The notes: generated by a model from the sequence alone, not told the origin. Positions 37,386-48,315 are shown, counted from the stretch's first letter. The stretch: DNA of 64,000 nucleotides from Candidatus Leucobacter sulfamidivorax (GCA_016771945.1 QZLF01000001.1:1383447-1447446); one strand, 5' to 3'. Program-made: numbers and translations.

Positions 37386-38324
37386 CTACCCGACGGCGAT
37401 GATGTCGACCACGTGCACGACCGGGTCTCCGCCGTTCGGGTCGAGGATGACGACCCGGGAGCCGACGGTGTGCCCCGTCAGCGCGGGTCGGAACGCGTAC
37501 GCCGCGGGCTGCGACTCGGAGCCGAGCTCGACGAGGTTCGACTCCCAGGTGTTCTCGCGCACCTTGCGGTCGTTCCAGCCGACCGTGAGCACGTGGCCGA
37601 TCATGTAGTCGTCGGCGGTGACCTCGGCGCCGCTCCCCGCGATCGCGGTCGCGACGCGCTGCTCGCTCGGGGCGGCCTGCGGCGGCAGCACCAGTCCGGG
37701 CCGACCAGTCTCGTCCTCGGTCAGCGCGGGGAAGCCCCAGGGCAGCGCCAGGCTCGCGCCGCTGGCGGCCGAGCCGTGCGCGTCGAGCACCTCGACGACC
37801 ATGACCGTCGCGTCCGCGCCGATCTGCGACGACTGGGCCTGGCCCGGAGTGATCGCGACCGCGAGCACATCGCCCGGCGCCGAGCAGACGAGGCCGGCCA
37901 TCAGCAGGTCGGTGTAGACGAGCCGATCCGACTCCCCGCTCGCCAGGTACTCCGTGAAGTCGGGCTGGATGTCCTTCGGCAGCGCCTGCAGGAAGCGCTT
38001 CTGGGTCGGGGCGATGCTCTCGCCGCTCTCGCCGTCGAAGATCGTGACGTTCGCCGTGACGACCTCCCCGCCGCGGATGACGCCCGCGCCCTCGCCGTGG
38101 CGGATCACCGAGCGCTGCGCGTTCACGATGTCGGTGCGGCCGCCGATCTTCACCTCGGGCGTCCCGCCCACGGTCCCCTGCAGCTCGACGCCGTCGCTGA
38201 GCACTCCCGGCCGCAGCGCCGCCGTGCAGTCGTCGCCGGACGCGGAGCCCGCCGAGCTGCACCCGACGAGACCGGTGAGCAGCACGGCCGAGACAGAGGC
38301 TGCGGCGAGGATTCGACGGCTCAT
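37386..38324 (-). CDS. FKBP-type peptidyl-prolyl isomerase-like lipoprotein
   Basis: A 312-residue exported lipoprotein: basic start, hydrophobic stretch and lipobox LVGC (Cys 22). It contains FKBP-like segments (e.g. GDVLAVAITPGQA, and SRVVILDPNGGDPVVHVVDI at the end). In related genomes a protein of this kind lies between pafA and pafB. Here its neighbour on the other side is trmI, 51 bases away. Confidence 0.72.
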   Translation of the reverse strand: MSRRILAAASVSAVLLTGLVGCSSAGSASGDDCTAALRPGVLSDGVELQGTVGGTPEVKIGGRTDIVNAQRSVIRHGEGAGVIRGGEVVTANVTIFDGESGESIAPTQKRFLQALPKDIQPDFTEYLASGESDRLVYTDLLMAGLVCSAPGDVLAVAITPGQAQSSQIGADATVMVVEVLDAHGSAASGASLALPWGFPALTEDETGRPGLVLPPQAAPSEQRVATAIAGSGAEVTADDYMIGHVLTVGWNDRKVRENTWESNLVELGSESQPAAYAFRPALTGHTVGSRVVILDPNGGDPVVHVVDIIAVG

Positions 38325-38375
38325 GAAGACCTTTCGGAAGTGGGCGTCCGGAAGCCGGACCGCTCGGGAACCACG

Positions 38376-40113
<1,738 letters not shown>

Positions 40114-40225
40114 ACCAGCCTAGGGCCGGTCGATGGGGCCGGCCGACGCGGACGGCGGACCGGCGAACGGCGGACGGACGGACCCGCGGACTGCGAAGGA
40201 TCTCCGCGCGACTATCCTGGAGACT

Positions 40226-41134
40226 ATGGACGATGAGACGGGAACCGGGCCGCACCCGCGGGTGCTCATCGCCGCGTTCGAGGGGTGGAGCGACGCCGGA
40301 GCGGCGACGACCACCGTGCTGCAGCATCTGGGCGAGCTGATCGACGCGGACGTGCTGCACTCGATCGGCGCCGACGGCTTCGTCGACTACCAGGTGCACC
40401 GGCCGAAGATCAGCTTCGACGATGACGGGCGGCGCGTGCTCGACTGGCCCGAGACCCGTCTCTACGGCCGGGTGGAGCGCCCCGGGGAGCCCGCGGACCC
40501 CGAGGAGGAGACGATCCGCCGCATCGACGGCAGCCCGGTCTCCGACCTCTTCCTGCTCGCGGGCGTCGAGCCGGCCCGCGATTGGGCGGCCTTCGCCGAC
40601 GAGGTGGTCGACGTCATCGACGCGTGGGAGATCGACACCGTGATCCTGCTCGGCTCGCTCTATTCGGATGCGCCGCACTCGCGCCCGATCATCATCTCGC
40701 TCTCGAGCGAGGACGCCGCCGTGCGCTCGAGCACGGGCGCGACCCGCAGCGACTACGAGGGGCCGGTGGGCATCACGACGGTGCTCGAGCTCGCGCTCGT
40801 CGAGCTCGAGGTGCCGGTGCTCACGCTCTGGGCGCAGGTGCCCCACTACGTGCACAGCGCGCCCTCCCCCAAGGCGACGCTCGCCATGCTCGACAAGCTC
40901 GAGGAGCTGCTCGACGTCGTCATCCCGCGCGGCGAGCTGCTCGCGGCCGCGAACGAGTGGGAGGCGAACATCGACCGCATCGCCGCCGCCGACGAGGACA
41001 TGGCCCGCTACATCCGCGCGCTCGAGGACGCCCGCGACGCGACCTCCGCCCCCGAGGCCACCGGGGACGCGATCGCGTACGAGTTCGAGAAGTTCCTCAA
41101 CGTCGAGCCCGACGAGGACGACGAGCGGGAGTAG
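40226..41134 (+). CDS. PAC2-family protein
   Basis: A 302-residue member of the PAC2 (proteasome assembly chaperone-like) family, with the family start RVLIAAFEGWSDAGAA and an acidic C-terminus. PAC2 proteins are universal in actinobacteria but their role is not settled. The ATG at 40226 follows CTGGAGA; a TATCCT hexamer at 40213-40218 may be the -10. It diverges from the HAD gene and converges on mshC. Confidence 0.85.
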   Translation: MDDETGTGPHPRVLIAAFEGWSDAGAATTTVLQHLGELIDADVLHSIGADGFVDYQVHRPKISFDDDGRRVLDWPETRLYGRVERPGEPADPEEETIRRIDGSPVSDLFLLAGVEPARDWAAFADEVVDVIDAWEIDTVILLGSLYSDAPHSRPIIISLSSEDAAVRSSTGATRSDYEGPVGITTVLELALVELEVPVLTLWAQVPHYVHSAPSPKATLAMLDKLEELLDVVIPRGELLAAANEWEANIDRIAAADEDMARYIRALEDARDATSAPEATGDAIAYEFEKFLNVEPDEDDERE

Positions 41135-41149
41135 AGGCCGGCGGCAGCC

Positions 41150-42412
41150 CTATTCCTCCCGCAGCTCCACGCCGAGCAGGGCCATCGCCGCGTCGGCGAT
41201 GAGCGCGGGGTCGTCGACGCCGCGGTCGAGCGCGGCGTCCAGCGTCGCGAGCATCACCGGCGTGTCGAGGTCGTTCGCGAGCGCCTGCCGCAGCCGCTGC
41301 AGCACCGCCGCAGCGTTCGCCGGATCCTCGCCGACGCGCTCGATCCCCTCGCGCCAGGCACGCAGCCGGCGCGTCGCGACCTCGAGGTCGCCGTCGAACC
41401 ACTCCCACTCCTGCCGGTAGTGGTGGGCCAGGATCCCGAGCCGGATCGCGGACGGATCGGCCCCGCCGTTCAGGAGCTTCGACACGAGCACCAGGTTGCC
41501 GCGCGATTTCGACATCTTGTGGCCCTCGTAGGCGATGAGCCCCACGTGGCAGTAGGCGTGCGCGAGCGGCGTCCCGGTGAGCGCCGTGGCGTGCGCCGCG
41601 GTGAACTCGTGATGCGGGAAGACCAGGTCCTCACCGCCCCCCTGCACCGTGAACGCCGGGCCGAGCGCCTCGCTCGCGATCACCGCGCACTCGATGTGCC
41701 AGCCGGGCCGCCCGAGCCCGAGCACGGTGCCCCAGCTCGGCTCGCCGTCGCGGGCCGCGCGCCACAGCAGCGGATCGAGCGGATCGCGCTTGCCCGCGCG
41801 TCCCGGGTCGCCTCCGCGCTCGCTGCTCAGCAGCTCCATCAGCTCGCGATCGTAGGGCGCGACGTCGCCGAGCCGCCACTGGGTCTCGGCCTCGGCCCCG
41901 CGGGTGTCGAAGTAGAGGTCGTCGCCGGCGCCGGGCGAGGCGTCGTCCGTGGGCACCGGGTAGGCGAGGCCGCGCGCCCGGAGGCGCTGCACGGCCTCGG
42001 CGATGCGGTCGATCCGCTCGGTCACGGCCACGTAGTCCGCCGGCGGGATCATGCCCAGCCGGTGCATGTCGCTGCGGAAGAGGCCGATCTGCTCGTCGGC
42101 GAGGGCGCGCCAGTCGACGCCGGTCGCGTTCGCCCGCTCGAGCAGCGGATCGTCGACGTCGGTGATGTTCTGCGCGTAGTGCACCTCGATGCCCGCGTCG
42201 AGCCAGGCGCGCTGCATGACGTCGAAGGCCAGGTAGGTCGCGGCATGGCCGAGGTGCGTCGCATCGTAGGGGGTCACGCCGCAGACGTAGAGCGTCGCGC
42301 GCTCGTCCTCGACGGGCGGGTGCTCGAGGCGGCCGGTCGCCGTGTTGAACAGCCTGGGCGCCTGGCCGCTGCCGGGCAGCTCGGGGATGCGGGGCGGCGT
42401 CCAGGTCCTCAC
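41150..42412 (-). CDS. mshC: Cysteine:glucosaminyl-inositol ligase (mycothiol synthesis)
   Basis: A 420-residue ligase that joins cysteine to GlcN-Ins in an ATP-dependent step of mycothiol synthesis. It resembles cysteinyl-tRNA synthetase: zinc Cys and HIGH-like motif in [16 protein letters not shown], and KMSKS in [10 protein letters not shown], but lacks the tRNA-binding tail, which separates MshC from CysS. It starts at a GTG overlapping the uppP stop (GTGA). Confidence 0.94.
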   Translation of the reverse strand: MRTWTPPRIPELPGSGQAPRLFNTATGRLEHPPVEDERATLYVCGVTPYDATHLGHAATYLAFDVMQRAWLDAGIEVHYAQNITDVDDPLLERANATGVDWRALADEQIGLFRSDMHRLGMIPPADYVAVTERIDRIAEAVQRLRARGLAYPVPTDDASPGAGDDLYFDTRGAEAETQWRLGDVAPYDRELMELLSSERGGDPGRAGKRDPLDPLLWRAARDGEPSWGTVLGLGRPGWHIECAVIASEALGPAFTVQGGGEDLVFPHHEFTAAHATALTGTPLAHAYCHVGLIAYEGHKMSKSRGNLVLVSKLLNGGADPSAIRLGILAHHYRQEWEWFDGDLEVATRRLRAWREGIERVGEDPANAAAVLQRLRQALANDLDTPVMLATLDAALDRGVDDPALIADAAMALLGVELREE

Positions 42413-43266
42413 TGCGCCACTCCCTGCGCGACGGCGACGCCCCCGTCGGCGGTCAGCACTCCCGTGGCGAGCAGCACGATGATGACGATACCGAGCAGCA
42501 CCCGGTATACGACGAACGGCATGAAGCTTCCCTTCGATATGTAGCGCATGAACACCCCGATCACCACGAGGGCGACGACGAAGGCGATCACGGTGGCGAC
42601 GGCCGTGTAGCCCATCGGGGTCGTCGCGGGCTCCCGCAGTGCCTTGGCGAGCTGGTAGAAGCCCGAGCCGAGCACGGCGGGGATCGCGAGCAGGAACGAG
42701 TAGCGCGCCGCGGCCTCCCGCTTGTACCCCATGAGCAGGCCCGCGGTGATGGTGCCGCCCGAGCGGGAGACGCCCGGCACGAGGGCGAGGGCCTGCGCGA
42801 GGCCGAAGAGCACCGCGTGCTTCCAGCCGAGCCGGTCGAGCGTCAGCGCGCGCCGGCCGAGGCGATCCGCGAGCCCCAGCAGCAGGCCGAAGAGGATGAG
42901 CATCGCCGCGACGATCCAGAGCGAGCGGAACGTGGTCTCGATCTGATCCTGGAACAGCAGGCCCAGCACGACGATCGGGATCGTGCCGAGGATGATCCAC
43001 CAGCCCATGAGGGCGTCAGGGTCGCGACGCGGCACGGCGCCCCAGAGCGAGCGGAACCAGCGGCCGATGATCCGCACGATGTCCCGCCAGAAGAACACGA
43101 TGACGGCCGCCTCGGTGCCGATCTGGGTGATCGCGGTGAAGGCCGCGCCGGCGTCGCCGGCGCCCATGAGCTCGCTCGCGATGCGCAGGTGCGCGCTCGA
43201 CGAGATGGGCAGGAACTCGGTGAGTCCCTGGATGAGCCCGAGCACGATCGCCTCGAACAGACCCAT
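42409..43266 (-). CDS. uppP: Undecaprenyl-diphosphate phosphatase
   Basis: A 285-residue integral membrane enzyme that recycles the lipid carrier for cell-wall synthesis. It has about eight helices and both family motifs, [12 protein letters not shown] near the N-terminus and [14 protein letters not shown] in the middle. Coupled by overlap to mshC, as in many actinobacteria. Confidence 0.95.
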   Translation of the reverse strand: MGLFEAIVLGLIQGLTEFLPISSSAHLRIASELMGAGDAGAAFTAITQIGTEAAVIVFFWRDIVRIIGRWFRSLWGAVPRRDPDALMGWWIILGTIPIVVLGLLFQDQIETTFRSLWIVAAMLILFGLLLGLADRLGRRALTLDRLGWKHAVLFGLAQALALVPGVSRSGGTITAGLLMGYKREAAARYSFLLAIPAVLGSGFYQLAKALREPATTPMGYTAVATVIAFVVALVVIGVFMRYISKGSFMPFVVYRVLLGIVIIVLLATGVLTADGGVAVAQGVAQ

Positions 43267-43328
43267 GCGGTTCCTCCGTATCCCCCGCCCGCCGGGAGCG
43301 GGCCAGCGTCAAGACTAGCGGGTCGGTC

Positions 43329-44666
43329 TCAGTAGCTGCGCAGCAGGTCCACGAGCACGCGATGGCCGAAGTCGAGGGCGTCGAGCGGCACCCGCTCGTC
43401 CACACCGTGGAACATGCCGGGGAAGTCGAGGTCGGCGGGCAGGCGGAGCGGCGCGAAGCCGTAGCCGGTGATGCCGAGGCGCGCGAGCGCCTTGTTGTCG
43501 GTGCCTCCGGAGAGCATGTAGGGTAGCACGCGCGCCTCGGGATCGTGGCGCTCGAGGCAGGCGACCACGGCCTCGACCAGCTCGCCCGCGAAGGGCGCCT
43601 CGAGCCCGATGTCGCTGTGCACGGTCTCGATCTCGATGTCGTCGCCGACGATGCGCTGGATCTCGTCCAGGATCCCCGGCTGGTCGGCGGGCAGCGTGCG
43701 CACGTCGACCAGCGCCTCCGCCGTCTCCGGGATGACGTTGTGCTTGTACCCGGCGCTCAGCACGGTCGGGTTGCTCGTGGTGCGCAGGCTCGCCTGGATG
43801 AAGCCCGCGGCGGGTCCGATGCTCAGGATCAGCTGCTCGGGGTCCAGCTGCCTCGGCTCCTGGCCGAGGATCGCCGCGATCTCGTCGACCAGCTCACGGG
43901 TCGTGTCGCACAGGACCACCGGCCACTCGTGCCGGCCGAGCGCCGCGATCGCCTCGGCGAGGCGCGTCACCGCGTTGTCGTGCCACACCCGCGAACCGTG
44001 CGCGGCGCGGCCCCGGGCCCGCAGGCGGATCCAGTCCATCGCCTTCTCGCCGGTCTGCACGAGATAGGCGCGGGTGCCCGCGAGATCGATCGAGTAGCCG
44101 CCGACCTCGCTGATCGCCGTCCCCGCCCCGGCGAAGAGCTCCGGATGCGCGTCGACGAGGTGGTGGGAGCCGTAGACGCCGCCGTTCTCCTCGTCCGAGA
44201 AGAAGGCCAGGATCACGTCCCGGCGGGGCCGCTCCCCCGCGCGCAGCAGCTCGGCGACCGAGGTCAGGATCATCGCGTCCATGTCCTTCATGTCCACCGC
44301 GCCGCGGCCCCACAGCATGCCGTCGCGGACCACTCCCTCGAAGGGATCGACGCTCCAGTTGGATGCGTCGGCCGGCACCACGTCGAGATGGCCGTGCAGG
44401 ACGAGCGCGGGCAGGCCCGGATCGGCGCCCTGCACGCGCGCGATCGCGCTCGCGCGGCCCGGTGCGGACTCGATGATCACGGGATCGAGGCCGAGATCGC
44501 GCAGATAGGCCGCGACGTAGTCGGCCGCGGGGCGCTCGGGGTTCGCGTCGCCGCCGCCCCGGTTCGAGGTGTCGAAGCGGATCAGATCGCGCGCGATGCG
44601 CGCGGTCTCGGAGAGCACGGGCTCGGCGCCGCGGCTCTCGGGATCGGTGCTCTGGACGTCGCTCAT
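43329..44666 (-). CDS. M20-family metallopeptidase/deacylase
   Basis: A 445-residue di-zinc hydrolase of the M20/M25/M40 group. The first metal region is LHGHLDVVPAD, followed by GRGAVDMKDMDAM, with the general-base Glu in FFSDEENGG and a dimerisation domain about 200-330. Substrate (dipeptide, N-acyl amino acid or similar) is unclear. It is the last chromosomal gene before the tRNA and the mobile element. Confidence 0.88.
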   Translation of the reverse strand: MSDVQSTDPESRGAEPVLSETARIARDLIRFDTSNRGGGDANPERPAADYVAAYLRDLGLDPVIIESAPGRASAIARVQGADPGLPALVLHGHLDVVPADASNWSVDPFEGVVRDGMLWGRGAVDMKDMDAMILTSVAELLRAGERPRRDVILAFFSDEENGGVYGSHHLVDAHPELFAGAGTAISEVGGYSIDLAGTRAYLVQTGEKAMDWIRLRARGRAAHGSRVWHDNAVTRLAEAIAALGRHEWPVVLCDTTRELVDEIAAILGQEPRQLDPEQLILSIGPAAGFIQASLRTTSNPTVLSAGYKHNVIPETAEALVDVRTLPADQPGILDEIQRIVGDDIEIETVHSDIGLEAPFAGELVEAVVACLERHDPEARVLPYMLSGGTDNKALARLGITGYGFAPLRLPADLDFPGMFHGVDERVPLDALDFGHRVLVDLLRSY

Positions 44667-44710
44667 GCCCTCCAGCCTAACCAGGCGAGCGGGCGGTGTT
44701 CATCTGTGTT

Positions 44711-44743
44711 CCGGCGGATGACCGGCGGATGACCGGCCGATCC
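44711..44743. repeat. Short tandem repeat upstream of tRNA-Leu
   Basis: Two exact copies of CCGGCGGATGA (44711-44721, 44722-44732) and a third degenerate copy stand in the 150-base gap between the peptidase start and the tRNA. No function is evident. Confidence 0.6.
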
Positions 44744-44781
44744 TGCGACGGATTCGTGCGCACCCCGGATCCGTGCTAGGT

Positions 44782-44787
44782 TATTCT
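44782..44787 (+). promoter_or_regulatory. Candidate -10 of the tRNA-Leu promoter
   Basis: TATTCT ends about 31 bases before the tRNA. No clear -35 is seen. Confidence 0.4.
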
Positions 44788-44818
44788 CTGTTCGCCGGGA
44801 GGAACCGGCGGATCGTTC

Positions 44819-44904
44819 GCGCGGGTGGCGGAATTGGCAGACGCGCTAGCTTGAGGTGCTAGTGCCCGTATTAGGGCGTGGGGGTTCAAGTCCCCCCTCG
44901 CGCA
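44819..44904 (+). tRNA. tRNA-Leu (anticodon GAG)
   Basis: An 86-base class II tRNA. The acceptor stem pairs GCGCGGG with CTCGCGC (one G-T pair), discriminator A, no encoded CCA. The anticodon arm is CTAGC-TTGAGGT-GCTAG, giving GAG, which reads CUC. A long variable arm and the TTCAAGT T-loop follow. Its last bases form the left attachment site of the mobile element, which regenerates an intact tRNA. Confidence 0.96.
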
Positions 44905-44906
44905 CG
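44884..44906 (+). other. attL core
   Basis: The 3' end of tRNA-Leu from the T-loop through the acceptor stem plus two bases. It is identical to 56132-56154; sequence diverges immediately outside both ends. Confidence 0.92.
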
Positions 44907-44910
44907 AACA

Positions 44911-44961
44911 GAAAATGGCCTCTGACCTGGGGTTTAGATCCCCGGGTTGGGGGTCATTTTC
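44911..44961. terminator. Element-borne hairpin after tRNA-Leu
   Basis: GAAAATGG near 44911 pairs with the matching arm ending TCATTTTC at 44961; a long stem with several G-T pairs encloses an inner GGGG/CCCC hairpin. It stands between the tRNA and the convergent integrase end and probably terminates both. It replaces the original tRNA terminator now located at 56160-56191. Confidence 0.6.
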
Positions 44962-44965
44962 GTGC

Positions 44966-44986
44966 CATGTGCTGAGATATGTGCTA
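44966..44986 (+). other. Left arm-type integrase sites
   Basis: CATGTGCT (44966-44973) and TATGTGCT (44978-44985) form a direct repeat with a 12-base period, 60 bases inside the left end. The same repeat with the same period occurs near the right end (55993-56013). Confidence 0.6.
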
Positions 44987-46270
44987 AGCCCCACCGAGAT
45001 GGGCCGCGAAGCGGTCTGCTGCGGCTTTCTGCATCGTCGGGGTGACATGGCTGTAGATGTTCATCGTGGTTGTGATGGTGGAGTGCCCCAGGCGCTCCTG
45101 TACTACCTTGGGATGCTCGCCAAGCTCCAGCAGGAGTGTGGCGTGCGTGTGGCGCAGCCCCTTGATCGTCACGCGGGGCAGCGTCGGGTGTGCCTTGGCG
45201 AGCCAGTTCATGCGGCGATCCCAGCGGCTCGTCATGGCGTCGGGTGAGCGCAGCTTGCCCTCGTCGTCACCGAACACATACGCATCGGCTTTCGCCAAAT
45301 CGAACGACACTTCGGCGCGGGCGACCTTGTAGGAGGCGAGCACTTTGAGGGTCGCGGCGTCCACGTCGATCACGCGGGCGGTGCCCGTTTTCGTGGTCTT
45401 GGTGGTCGTCCAGTCCTCGGTGTTCACCGCTCGCCGGATGCTGATGCGCCCGGTCTTGGTGTTGATGTCGTTCCATCTGAGCGCGAGAGCTTCGGAGCGT
45501 CGCATCCCGGTGTAGGCGATCAGTCGCCACAGTGGGAACAGTTCGTCTTGCAGTTCCTTCTCGTTCCAAGTGAGGAACGTCTGTAGCTGCTCGCCCGTCC
45601 AGGTCACGATTTCCGGTTTCTGCGCTCGAACCTGTGACGACTTCGGGGCGTTCACGGTGCGCTTCTTCTTTGCCGGGTTGACTTGGATCAGCCCATCGTC
45701 GATTGCGGCGTCGAGGATCGCGCCGAGGACGACGTGCACCTTGTGGATGCTGTTGGCCGAGAGTGGTTTGCCTTTGCCGTACTCGTCCTTGCGCCCGCTC
45801 TTTTCCAACTCCCGGTAGTGGGAGCCGATGCGGGTGGCGGTGAGCTTGTCGATCCTGATGCGACCCAGGTCGGGGGTGATGTGGTTACGGATGATCTTCC
45901 GATACCCCTTGATCGTGGAATCGGCCAGCCGCAAGCTCGACATCCAATGCTCGGCGTACACACCGACCGTGGGGGTCTTGCCCTGGAACTTCTCGTTCCT
46001 CGCTTTCTTTCGTAGCGCCTCGGTGAGCGCGGCCTGTGCTTCTTCGAGGTCGGTGAACCCGCCACGGGTGAGCCGCTTCTCGCCCAGCTCGGGCTTCTCC
46101 GGGTCGATCAGCACATAGATTTGGAACTTCCACCGTCGCCCCTTGCGGGTCTGGTAGTCGCCCAGCGATCCCTGATGCCGCGACCGGGAACGTCGCTGCT
46201 GCTTCTGCTTCACCCCCTCAACGCTGCTCGGTGCCGCCTCGTCCGGCGGCGGGTGACTGGCTGGTGCCAT
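44984..46270 (-). CDS. int: Tyrosine-recombinase integrase
   Basis: A 428-residue site-specific recombinase. It has an N-terminal arm-binding region rich in basic residues (QRRSRSRHQGS, TRKGRRWKFQIYV), a SAM-like core-binding domain (about 105-200) and a catalytic domain with Arg in YTGMRRSEAL, the LRHTHAT box and the nucleophile Tyr in MNIYSHVTP. The ATG at 46270 follows AAAGGAG. It lies next to attL and reads toward it, the usual arrangement. Confidence 0.95.
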   Translation of the reverse strand: MAPASHPPPDEAAPSSVEGVKQKQQRRSRSRHQGSLGDYQTRKGRRWKFQIYVLIDPEKPELGEKRLTRGGFTDLEEAQAALTEALRKKARNEKFQGKTPTVGVYAEHWMSSLRLADSTIKGYRKIIRNHITPDLGRIRIDKLTATRIGSHYRELEKSGRKDEYGKGKPLSANSIHKVHVVLGAILDAAIDDGLIQVNPAKKKRTVNAPKSSQVRAQKPEIVTWTGEQLQTFLTWNEKELQDELFPLWRLIAYTGMRRSEALALRWNDINTKTGRISIRRAVNTEDWTTTKTTKTGTARVIDVDAATLKVLASYKVARAEVSFDLAKADAYVFGDDEGKLRSPDAMTSRWDRRMNWLAKAHPTLPRVTIKGLRHTHATLLLELGEHPKVVQERLGHSTITTTMNIYSHVTPTMQKAAADRFAAHLGGA

Positions 46271-46301
46271 AGACCTTGCTCCTTTCTCTCGTGGTGGTTC
46301 G

Positions 46302-46862
46302 TTACTCGAACGCGAGTGAGGCGTTCGGGTCGAGTTGCAACAGCCTGCCGGTGGCGTGTTCCTCGCGGGCGGTCTGCACGTCGTAGCGTTCCTGGTACAC
46401 CTCGCGCGGAGTGATACCAACCTGGCCGCGGTCGTACTTGGCGAGTATTTCCTCGGCCCAGTGCGCCGAGTTGATCGCTTGGAAGCGTTGCTCTTTCCAG
46501 TAGCGCACCAAGTCCTCGGTGGTGAGCTTCACGGCGCCTGCGACCCATGCCTGTATCTCTTCGGGTAGGAACGACTCGGGCACCCCGGTCAGCGTGACCG
46601 CCTCAGCAAGCGGGGTAAGAAGAGCTGCGGGTGTGGTGCGGAGGATGTAGGCGAGGGCGGTGAGGTCGTCCACGTCCACGCGCCGGTCGCCGTTCTCGAT
46701 CTTGCTGATCCCCGACGGGGCGAGCTTTCGGCCCGCCTCGGTCATCAGCCGGGCGGCGGTGCGCACGTCCATGCCGATGGCCTGGCGTGCGGTGCGGAGG
46801 TTCTGGGCGACGTGCTCGTGCGTGATCCCGGCGGGGTTTCCCCGCACTCGTTCTGTTTCCAT
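46302..46862 (-). CDS. XRE-family regulator of the element
   Basis: A 186-residue protein with a Cro/CI-type helix-turn-helix at about 15-75 (DVRTAARLMTEAGRKLAPSG, SKIENGDRRVDV) and an acidic C-terminal part of unknown fold. It lies 31 bases before int on the same strand and is probably co-transcribed with it. The promoter (TTGACG, 17 bases, TACGTT) places the start of transcription at or next to the ATG, so the mRNA is probably leaderless. Confidence 0.85.
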   Translation of the reverse strand: METERVRGNPAGITHEHVAQNLRTARQAIGMDVRTAARLMTEAGRKLAPSGISKIENGDRRVDVDDLTALAYILRTTPAALLTPLAEAVTLTGVPESFLPEEIQAWVAGAVKLTTEDLVRYWKEQRFQAINSAHWAEEILAKYDRGQVGITPREVYQERYDVQTAREEHATGRLLQLDPNASLAFE

Positions 46863-46868
46863 ACTAGG

Positions 46869-46914
46869 AACGTACATGCCCGCTCTTGACTCGTCAAGCA
46901 CCATACTGTACTTT
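46869..46914. promoter_or_regulatory. Divergent promoter pair sharing one palindrome
   Basis: Reverse: -35 TTGACG (46897-46892), 17-base spacer, -10 TACGTT (46874-46869), driving the XRE regulator. Forward: -35 TTGACT (46886-46891), 17-base spacer, -10 TACTTT (46909-46914), driving the excisionase-like gene. The two -35 boxes abut and together form the palindrome TTGACTCGTCAA (46886-46897), so one bound repressor could block both directions. Confidence 0.75.
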
Positions 46915-46957
46915 ATTGGGAACTCAGGACTCTTGATTAGGGACGGCAGGCAGGGCG

Positions 46958-47197
46958 ATGAGAGACATATCGGTGACATTGGACGACTTACGGGCCTCCC
47001 GTAACGCGGTCATTACACGGGCGGAGGCTGCGGCGGCGCTCGGGGTCGATCCCCGCACGATCACGGCGAGCATCGAGAACGGGTCGATCCCGTCCGTGAA
47101 GCTCGGCAGGCGGGTCGTGATTCCACGAGAGAAGTTCCTGCGCATCTTCGACGGCGACGACGCACACTCCACGGTTCCCGGCACCCCCGCGCGGTGA
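46958..47197 (+). CDS. Excisionase-like DNA-binding protein
   Basis: A 79-residue protein with a MerR/excisionase-type helix-turn-helix (TRAEAAAALGVDPRTITASI, then ENGSIPSVKLGRRVVIPREK as a wing). Position opposite the XRE gene and size suggest the excisionase (Xis) that directs Int to excision. A replication-related DNA-binding role is the alternative. Confidence 0.75.
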   Translation: MRDISVTLDDLRASRNAVITRAEAAAALGVDPRTITASIENGSIPSVKLGRRVVIPREKFLRIFDGDDAHSTVPGTPAR

Positions 47198-47236
47198 ACA
47201 GGGCTGGTGGTGCCGATTCGGCACTCCCGTGCTGGT

Positions 47237-47270
47237 CGTCCGGCGCTTTGTCGGACGTGCCGCGTAGACT
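47237..47270 (+). promoter_or_regulatory. Candidate operator and -10 of the VbhA-Fic module
   Basis: An inverted repeat CGTCCG (47237-47242) / CGGACG (47252-47257) lies just before a -10-like TAGACT (47265-47270). Ribosome site AAGGAGG follows at 47291-47297, nine bases before the antitoxin ATG. Confidence 0.45.
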
Positions 47271-47306
47271 GAACTCACGAAGCCGACCACAAGGAGGCAC
47301 CCCATT

Positions 47307-47513
47307 ATGGCGACGAAGACTCGCGTATCCGAGGCGCACGTTCAGCGCGTGCTCACTGAGGTGCAGGCCGGGCAGCAGACCGCCGGTGAGCAGATGACCC
47401 CCGAGGGGCTGGAGCTTCTGGCCCGCCAGGTGCGCGGCGAGATCACCGTGGACGAGGCTGTCGAAGTGATCGCCGCCCGTACCCGCGCACGCCTGGCCGC
47501 TCGCACCGCCTGA
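47307..47513 (+). CDS. VbhA-like Fic antitoxin
   Basis: A 68-residue helical protein. The second half (LARQVRGEITVDEAVEV) matches the VbhA antitoxin pattern and the gene directly precedes fic, the usual order. The inhibitory [S/T]xxxE[G/N] motif of VbhA is not visible; the aligned stretch reads GQQTAG. It either inhibits by another route or is degenerate. Confidence 0.7.
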   Translation: MATKTRVSEAHVQRVLTEVQAGQQTAGEQMTPEGLELLARQVRGEITVDEAVEVIAARTRARLAARTA

Positions 47514-47529
47514 ACCGCTCGGCGTCGCG

Positions 47530-48315
47530 ATGCCTGATCGGTACACCTATCCGGGAAGCGATGTTCTGGTCAACACGTTCGGCATCACCGACTACGACGA
47601 CTGGAAAGATGCTGAGGCCGACTTCATCGGTGCCCGCATGGGTGCGCTACGCGAGCACCCCGTCGCTGGTGGCTACGATCTGCCGCACTTGCAAGCGATC
47701 CACGCCTACCTGACGCAAGATATGTACTCCTGGGGTGGCGAGATTCGCGCCACCGACACCCATCCCGGCGGCACCGGCATTGCGCATTGCCGCCCGCAGT
47801 TCATCGTTCCCGAGACGGAGCGCGTGTTTGGTGCGCTCGCCCAGCGCGACTACCTGCGCGACCTGGACGTGGATGCGTTCTCGGATGGGCTGGCGTGGGT
47901 GTGGGGTGAGACGACGGCGATCCATCCGTTCCGTGACGTGAACACGCGCAGTCAGCATGTCTTCTTCAACCAGCTCGCCCGCGATGCCGGGTGGGTGATC
48001 GACTGGTCGCAGATCCCCGGCGACGTGTTCGCCCATGCCCGCACCCTCGCCATCGTGGAAGATCACTCCGGGCTTGACGCGCTGATCCGCCCGAACCTCG
48101 TCACCGTCGAAGACGCCGCACGCTCCGACCGGCTCACGGCGAGCCTGGACGGGCACGCACAGGGCTTCACCACTCGCCGGTCGGTGCGCGACCCGGAGAC
48201 GTTGGATCGCGCGCTCGACGCCGCCCGGCAGCGCCGCTGGAACCTCCAGCCGCCTGAGGCGTTCGGTGGCGCGTCGCCCTGTGATCCGCGCAGCGGCCCC
48301 TCGCTCGGCCTATAA
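47530..48315 (+). CDS. Fic-domain protein with variant active-site motif
   Basis: A 261-residue Fic protein. Fic enzymes usually transfer AMP to target proteins through HxFx(D/E)GN(G/K)R. Here the loop reads HPFRDVNTR (132-140): catalytic His, Asp, Asn and first Arg are kept, but the two glycines of the anion hole are Val and Thr and the later Arg is His. Chemistry may be altered (as in Doc kinases) or lost. It lies 16 bases after the VbhA-like gene and converges on the relaxase tail. Confidence 0.82.
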   Translation: MPDRYTYPGSDVLVNTFGITDYDDWKDAEADFIGARMGALREHPVAGGYDLPHLQAIHAYLTQDMYSWGGEIRATDTHPGGTGIAHCRPQFIVPETERVFGALAQRDYLRDLDVDAFSDGLAWVWGETTAIHPFRDVNTRSQHVFFNQLARDAGWVIDWSQIPGDVFAHARTLAIVEDHSGLDALIRPNLVTVEDAARSDRLTASLDGHAQGFTTRRSVRDPETLDRALDAARQRRWNLQPPEAFGGASPCDPRSGPSLGL

